A DNA stretch of 64,000 nt from CAYWRZ01 sp964460845 (GTDB taxonomy: Bacteria > Bacteroidota > Bacteroidia > Flavobacteriales_D > UBA2798). The stretch's first letter is position 1. Each line of letters begins with the position of its first letter. Under the pieces are notes generated by a model. It ran no database searches and had not been told where the DNA came from. It saw nothing but the letters and a program-made list of their open reading frames with translations. Positions 59,811 to 64,000 of this stretch are shown in pieces. The position numbers and the translations under genes are program-made. The stretch covers positions 123,504-187,503 of the forward strand of contig CAYWRZ010000008.1 in the NCBI GenBank assembly GCA_964460845.1, in the 5' to 3' direction.

Positions 59811-61187
59811 ATGGGCCGTAGGTTACTGATTATACTGTGGATATTTTCCGGCCTGATACCGGTAGCTTCTGCGCAGAAAAACGAGACCTCGCTCACCCGT
59901 ATTCTCTTTATTTTCGACGCTTCCAACAGCATGAATGCCCCCTGGGAAGGGAGCAGCCGTATCGAAATTGCACGCCGCATCCTGCAAGAATCGGTCGATA
60001 GCCTGCGTCATATTCCCAACCTGGAGCTGGCGCTGCGCATATACGGTCACCAAACCCCGCTGGTTCCCGGACAGCAAGATTGTAACGACACCAAGCTGGA
60101 AGTCGCCTTTGCCGAAAAAAACCATGACCTCATCAAAGGTTGGATACGGCATGTTGTACCCAAAGGCACTACCCCCATCGCCCGATCACTCGAAAAAGCA
60201 GGCGGCGATTTTCCCGAATGCCACAACTGCCGCAACATTATCGTGCTTATCACCGACGGGATAGAAGCCTGCGACGAAGACCCCTGTGCCATTGCCCGGG
60301 CCCTGCGTTCAAAAAATATCAGCGTCAAACCCTTTATTATCGGAGTAGGACTCAACGCCGACTACCTCAAAGCGCTCGAATGTATCGGCACCGTATTTGA
60401 TGCCGCTAACGAAGAAGTATTTCGCAATGTGCTGAATACGGTAGTAAGCGAAGCGCTCAACAATACCACGGCGCAGATTGACCTGCTCGATATTTCCAAC
60501 AAACCGACCGAAACCAATGTAAGCTACACGCTTTACGACAACCGCACAGGCGCCATAAAATACAACTATGTCCATACCCTCGATAGGTACAGACGACCCG
60601 ATACCCTGCAGCTCGACCCCCTCATTACCTACCGCCTTGTGGTGCATACGCTTCCCAAAGTGGAGAAAAAAGGAATTCGCCTTACTCCCGGACAGCACAA
60701 TATCATAGAAGCCGAAACCCCCAGGGGCATACTCGACCTCAAAATGACCGGAAGCGGACGAAACCCGGTAGAAGTGAAATGTATAGTCCGGAAACACAAA
60801 GAGATGCAAACCCTGCATGTGCAGTCTTTTCAGGAGAAGCAAAAATACCTGGTGGGTACCTACGATTTGGAAGTGCTTACGCTTCCCCGCATTTACATCG
60901 CTAACGTAGAAATAAAACAAAGCCTTATTTCGACCATCGAAATTCCTTTTCCGGGTACGCTCGATCTCAATACCACCTACACCGGCTACGGAGCACTGTT
61001 TGTGGTAGAAAAAGGAGAAATGAAATGGGTTTGCGACATTTCGGACGAAAAGAAAAAACAGTTTATTTCGCTTCAGCCCGGCCACTACAAAATTGTGTAC
61101 CGCAGCAAACGCACCGAACGAACCCTTTATTCGTTCGAAAAATCATTTGTGATTCAATCCAACCAGACAACCGTTTTATCCCTATAG
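59811..61187 (+). CDS. Exported von Willebrand factor A domain protein
   Basis: A 458-residue protein. ATG at 59811 gives a signal peptide (RRLLIILWIFSGL, ending VASAQ); a longer open frame upstream overlaps the transketolase gene and lacks a signal, so I reject it. The VWA domain (about 30-225) has the metal site DASNS (residues 36-40), the Thr of KGTTPIARSLEKAGGD and the Asp of LITDGIEACDEDPC. The second part is beta-rich with repeated strands (GILDLKMTGS, GTLDLNTTYTGYG). It is likely periplasmic or surface-bound. It sits between the two transketolase halves, which is unusual to see for an exported protein. Confidence 0.88.
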   Translation: MGRRLLIILWIFSGLIPVASAQKNETSLTRILFIFDASNSMNAPWEGSSRIEIARRILQESVDSLRHIPNLELALRIYGHQTPLVPGQQDCNDTKLEVAFAEKNHDLIKGWIRHVVPKGTTPIARSLEKAGGDFPECHNCRNIIVLITDGIEACDEDPCAIARALRSKNISVKPFIIGVGLNADYLKALECIGTVFDAANEEVFRNVLNTVVSEALNNTTAQIDLLDISNKPTETNVSYTLYDNRTGAIKYNYVHTLDRYRRPDTLQLDPLITYRLVVHTLPKVEKKGIRLTPGQHNIIEAETPRGILDLKMTGSGRNPVEVKCIVRKHKEMQTLHVQSFQEKQKYLVGTYDLEVLTLPRIYIANVEIKQSLISTIEIPFPGTLDLNTTYTGYGALFVVEKGEMKWVCDISDEKKKQFISLQPGHYKIVYRSKRTERTLYSFEKSFVIQSNQTTVLSL

Positions 61188-61192
61188 CAACG

Positions 61193-62146
61193 ATGGACAA
61201 GTTTACAATCAAAAACCAACAGGACACCCGCAGCGGGTTCGGAGAAGGCCTGCTTGAGCTCGGACGGACAAACCCCAATGTGGTCGCACTTTGCGCCGAC
61301 CTGACCGGCTCGCTGAAAATGGATGCCTTCGAAAAAGAATTTCCAGACCGCTTTTTTCAGATAGGCATAGCCGAAGCCAATATGATGGGGATAGCCGCCG
61401 GGATGACCATCGGAGGGAAAATCCCCTACACCGGCACCTTTGCCAACTTTTCGACCGGACGTGTCTATGACCAAATCCGGCAAAGCATCGCCTATTCGGG
61501 AAAAAACGTGAAAATATGCGCCTCGCACGCCGGGCTCACACTGGGCGAAGACGGAGCTACCCACCAGATTTTGGAAGACATCGGACTGATGAAAATGCTG
61601 CCCGGCATGACCGTGATCAATCCCTGCGATTTTAACCAGACCAAAGCCGCTACCATTGCCATCGCCCAACATGAAGGCCCGGTTTATCTGCGCTTCGGCC
61701 GACCGAAAGTGCCCAATTTCACCGACGAAAACCTACCCTTCGAAATCGGTAAAGCGCTCCTAATCAACGAAGGAATCGATATCACCATTTTCGCTACCGG
61801 GCATTTGGTTTGGAAAGCCATCGAGGCCGGACGTATTCTGCTCGAAAAAGGCATTAACCCCGAAATCATCAATATCCATACGATTAAACCTTTGGATGTG
61901 GCCGCCGTCTTACACTCGGTGCGCAAAACAGGATGCTGCGTAACCGCCGAAGAGCACCAGATGGCCGGTGGACTGGGAGAAAGCATTGCCTCCACACTCG
62001 CACTGCACCATCCCGTACCCCTCGAAATGGTGGCTGTAAAAGACACCTTCGGCGAAAGCGGCACACCTGAAGATCTGATGAAAAAGTACGGACTCGATAC
62101 GCCGGACATCGTCAGAGCGGCCGAACGTGCCATCGCACGCAAATAA
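61193..62146 (+). CDS. Transketolase, C-terminal subunit
   Basis: A 317-residue subunit with the pyrimidine-binding domain (TRSGFGEGLLELG, CADLTGSLKM, FPDRFFQIGIAEANMMGIAAGM, SHAGLTLGEDGATHQ) and the C-terminal transketolase domain. It completes the split enzyme with the gene at 58949. I start at ATG 61193, 5 bases after the VWA stop; the longer frame starting at 61025 overlaps the VWA gene. Length and motifs are normal. The Glu in IAEAN is the residue needed for ThDP activation. Confidence 0.95.
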   Translation: MDKFTIKNQQDTRSGFGEGLLELGRTNPNVVALCADLTGSLKMDAFEKEFPDRFFQIGIAEANMMGIAAGMTIGGKIPYTGTFANFSTGRVYDQIRQSIAYSGKNVKICASHAGLTLGEDGATHQILEDIGLMKMLPGMTVINPCDFNQTKAATIAIAQHEGPVYLRFGRPKVPNFTDENLPFEIGKALLINEGIDITIFATGHLVWKAIEAGRILLEKGINPEIINIHTIKPLDVAAVLHSVRKTGCCVTAEEHQMAGGLGESIASTLALHHPVPLEMVAVKDTFGESGTPEDLMKKYGLDTPDIVRAAERAIARK

Positions 62147-62168
62147 ATGTTTCTGCCGGTTAATCTGC

Positions 62169-62720
62169 ATGAGCGAACATCAGGAAGACAAAGAGCTGCT
62201 GGACCTGTTCCATTCGGGCGATAATCCCAATTACGCCTTCAACCTTATTGTACGCAAGTACCAGCGGCGACTTTATTACACCATACGCAGGCTCCTGATC
62301 GATCACGACGATACCAACGACGTGCTGCAAAATACCTTTATCAAAGCCTGGAAAGGACTGCCGGGATTTCGCGAAGAAGCACGCCTGCACACCTGGCTTT
62401 ACCGCATCGCGACCAACGAAGCGCTTACTTTTATGAAAAGAAGCCGCCGTAACCTGCAGCAATCGCTCGAACAACAATTTGTGCACCCTTCGACCGGCGG
62501 TGATCACGAAGGCGATCCCGAGCCCGAAGAAATACTGCGTAAGCTACAGGATGCCATGCTCACCCTGCCCGAAAAGCAGCGTTTGGTGTTCCAGCTACGG
62601 TATTACGATGAAATGAAATACGAAGACATGGCCGAGGCTCTCCACACCTCGGTAGGTGCGCTAAAAGCCAGCTACCACCACGCCGCAAAAAAAATTGAAG
62701 AATACCTGACCCGTCATTAA
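62169..62720 (+). CDS. ECF-type RNA polymerase sigma factor
   Basis: A 183-residue sigma-70 family factor with only regions 2 and 4. Region 2 (about 20-90) has AFNLIVRKYQRRLYYTIRRL, DDTNDVLQNTFIKAWKGL and the -10 recognition stretch HTWLYRIATNEAL. Region 4 (about 125-180) has LPEKQRLVFQLRYYDEMKYEDMAE and TSVGALKASYHHAAKKIEEYL. The start at ATG 62169 is 22 bases after the transketolase stop. The next gene encodes a membrane protein in the place where an anti-sigma factor is expected. Targets of the factor are unknown. Confidence 0.93.
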   Translation: MSEHQEDKELLDLFHSGDNPNYAFNLIVRKYQRRLYYTIRRLLIDHDDTNDVLQNTFIKAWKGLPGFREEARLHTWLYRIATNEALTFMKRSRRNLQQSLEQQFVHPSTGGDHEGDPEPEEILRKLQDAMLTLPEKQRLVFQLRYYDEMKYEDMAEALHTSVGALKASYHHAAKKIEEYLTRH

Positions 62721-62750
62721 ACTTATCCGACCTATCTTCGTCTAACTCGC

Positions 62751-63335
62751 ATGAATCCGCACTCCGGCATACCTCCTCACGACGCTGAAGCACCCGATGG
62801 CGCTACGCCCCTGCTTTCGGGACTTAAAAAGCACAGCCCTTTCAGGGCACCAGAGGCTTATTTTGAGCGTTTGCCGGATCAGATTCTCGAAAAAACGGAA
62901 GAAGCGCCTCTTCTTTACAGCCTGCAAAAGACCACACCCTTTACCGAACCCGAAACCTACTTCGATAGGTTCCCCGCCACGCTGCAGGAGCAACTGCCCC
63001 GAAAAAAAGCGCCCTTATTTCGCCGCATCAGCCGACTTTGGTGGATCCCTTCGGGCGTAGCTGCCGGGCTGGCGCTCCTCTTATGGCTGCAAAGCCCCGA
63101 TACAGTAACGGCTCCGCAACAGTCCACCCTGCCCGGGCTGGCAGACGTATCTTCGCAAGAAGTGAATAGCTATGTGCAGGAAGAAATTGCCCTGCTCTCG
63201 CTGGCCGAACTTTCCGAATTTGCCGAAATACCTGAAAATCTTCCGAATAGCTCCCTTTCGGCGCTCCATAACGATGAAATAGAAGCCTTTATCCTCGAAG
63301 AAATGGATTTGGCCGAATTAACCGAACTGTTTTAA
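62751..63335 (+). CDS. Single-pass membrane protein, putative anti-sigma factor
   Basis: A 194-residue protein with one TM segment (about 103-120: PSGVAAGLALLLWL) and a cytoplasmic N-terminal part. That part has two copies of a 34-residue motif: PLLSGLKKHSPFRAPEAYF...LPDQI and PLLYSLQKTTPFTEPETYF...FPATL. The C-terminal part outside is acidic and helical. Position directly after an ECF sigma gene and the topology support an anti-sigma role; the usual zinc-binding anti-sigma motif is not seen. It may also be a simple accessory. Confidence 0.72.
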   Translation: MNPHSGIPPHDAEAPDGATPLLSGLKKHSPFRAPEAYFERLPDQILEKTEEAPLLYSLQKTTPFTEPETYFDRFPATLQEQLPRKKAPLFRRISRLWWIPSGVAAGLALLLWLQSPDTVTAPQQSTLPGLADVSSQEVNSYVQEEIALLSLAELSEFAEIPENLPNSSLSALHNDEIEAFILEEMDLAELTELF

Positions 63336-63347
63336 ATCCCGATCCTT

Positions 63348-63803
63348 ATGAAAAAGACCGGCTTACTCCTGCTCCTTGCCCTTTTTTGCCTGAACCTCAG
63401 CGCTCAGGATCGCACACAAGACCGTAAAGAAGATCGCAGGGAAAAACTTGAGGCGGCAAGAATCGCCTTTATCACAACCGAACTCTCGCTTACTCCCGAA
63501 GAAGCGCAAAAATTTTGGCCCCTGTTCAACCAGCGCGAAGCGGAAATGAGAGCGCTGCGCCATCAGTTGAAAACCTGCATCAAAGACAAAGCCGAGTCGC
63601 TCAGCGACACCGAAGCCGAAAAATCTATCGAAGCCTATTTCAGCCTGCGCCAGCAAGAGCTGGATCTGGAGAAAAAATACGACATCCTGTTCCGCGAGGT
63701 ATTGCCCGCCCGTAAGGTCTCCCAGCTCTATTCGGCCGAAAGGCGCTTTAAAGGCGAAGTGCTGCGCCAATGGAAAGAAAATCGGAACGCCGATAAGCCT
63801 TAA
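63348..63803 (+). CDS. Small periplasmic helical protein (LTXXQ/Spy-like)
   Basis: A 151-residue protein with signal peptide ending in LSAQ, then a wholly helical charged chain: RREKLEAARIAFITTELSLTPEEAQKFWPLFNQ is the mark of the Bacteroidota family that sits downstream of ECF sigma genes, related in shape to CpxP/Spy. LTPEEA is the LTxxQ-like segment. It could sense envelope stress or act as a chaperone; both are inference. It begins 12 bases after the putative anti-sigma gene and is followed by a terminator, so it is the last gene of the operon. Confidence 0.82.
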   Translation: MKKTGLLLLLALFCLNLSAQDRTQDRKEDRREKLEAARIAFITTELSLTPEEAQKFWPLFNQREAEMRALRHQLKTCIKDKAESLSDTEAEKSIEAYFSLRQQELDLEKKYDILFREVLPARKVSQLYSAERRFKGEVLRQWKENRNADKP

Positions 63804-63850
63804 TTCTGCCCTGCACAGCCCTGCCCATGAATAAAAAGCCTTCTTCTCAG

Positions 63851-63879
63851 ATGCGGTTCTCTCCAGGACCGCATTTTTT
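63851..63879 (+). terminator. Intrinsic terminator closing the transketolase-sigma operon
   Basis: ATGCGGT (63851-63857) pairs with ACCGCAT (63868-63874), with extra inner pairs, followed by a TTTTTT run. Confidence 0.85.
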
Positions 63880-63917
63880 ATTTAACACCCACATCATACT
63901 GCTAAAAATAAAAAACT

Positions 63918-63925
63918 TACCTTTG
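63918..63925 (+). promoter_or_regulatory. Promoter -7 box of typA
   Basis: TACCTTTG fits TAnnTTTG, 28 bases before the ATG at 63954. Confidence 0.6.
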
Positions 63926-63953
63926 CGCCCTTAAAAAACCGCAGACCCTCTAT

Positions 63954-64000
63954 ATGCAAAAGCTCCGTAACATTGCCATTATCGCCCACGTTGACCACGG
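63954..64000 (+). CDS. typA: GTPase TypA/BipA, first 15 codons only
   Basis: The frame begins MQKLRNIAIIAHVDHG and runs off the window. IAIIAHVDHG is the start of the G1 loop of translational GTPases; the leading RNIAIIAHVDHG is characteristic of TypA, while LepA normally has FCIIAHIDHG. TypA acts on the ribosome under stress. Only the first residues are visible, so the identity rests on this stretch. Confidence 0.82.
   Translation, partial: MQKLRNIAIIAHVDH

Noticed and set aside
63954..64000. LepA or another translational GTPase
   Set aside because: The leading residues RNIAIIAHVDHG fit TypA; LepA normally reads FCIIAHIDHG.

Overview
The window looks like chromosomal DNA of a member of the phylum Bacteroidota. 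The evidence is a type B type IX secretion C-terminal domain, WbqC, DUF4301, DUF1573, DUF349 and DUF3857 families, a fused alpha/beta 2-oxoacid dehydrogenase E1, a split transketolase, and many -7 boxes of the form TAnnTTTG (the Bacteroidota housekeeping promoter). Shine-Dalgarno sequences are mostly absent. Menaquinone synthesis, PaaZ and a branched-chain 2-oxoacid dehydrogenase fit a respiring heterotroph. I cannot place it below phylum. The sequence is a draft assembly: exactly 100 N sit inside a tandem repeat at 14578-14677.

Layout. 1-5372 (minus) is most of a YfaS-like alpha-2-macroglobulin with a CLEQ thioester. 5.5-7.1 kb holds a lipoprotein and an AT-rich TacA/TacT toxin-antitoxin pair with two palindromic operators. 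7.2-8.9 kb is deaD. 9.1-13.2 kb is a menaquinone operon (menI-menF-menD-menB) followed by a WbqC protein. 14.0-14.8 kb has an XRE regulator running into 111-bp tandem repeats and the gap. 14.9-17.3 kb is the alternative spermidine pathway (carboxynorspermidine dehydrogenase and nspC). 17.4-19.6 kb has a barrel protein divergent from a marR-GH16 pair. 19.6-20.2 kb is an AT-rich two-gene module of unknown function. 20.4-24.6 kb is a DUF3857/transglutaminase pair, preceded by a barrel gene cut by an in-frame stop and, at 26.0-26.1 kb, the tail of a decayed paralogue.

26.2-29.3 kb is a short paaZ-monooxygenase-hydratase operon, then a DUF349 coiled-coil protein, a fused E1 dehydrogenase and valS. 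36.4-37.9 kb carries three DUF1573 genes, two of them a recent 641-bp duplication. 38-42.8 kb has an aminotransferase facing a DUF4301-coaE-nnr operon. 42.9-52.9 kb is a mixed stretch: c-type cytochrome, isoaspartyl peptidase, methyltransferase, cobalamin adenosyltransferase, DUF2795, NamZ-type muramidase, LolE-like permease, cystathionine beta-synthase, a signal-less BtuF-like protein and an unknown anchored protein. 52.9-55.2 kb is a patatin fused to an outer-membrane barrel. ychF and a large T9SS cargo protein follow on the minus strand.

58.9-63.8 kb is a compact six-gene run: transketolase N half, VWA protein, transketolase C half, ECF sigma factor, a membrane protein in the anti-sigma position, and a small periplasmic helical protein. 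The first codons of typA end the window. Most genes are housekeeping. The parts that repay a second look are the 19.6-20.2 kb module, the interrupted barrel gene and its paralogue relic, the tacAT operators overlapping their promoter, the apparently leaderless promoters, the DUF4301 nucleotidyltransferase-like motifs, and the transketolase/VWA/sigma operon.
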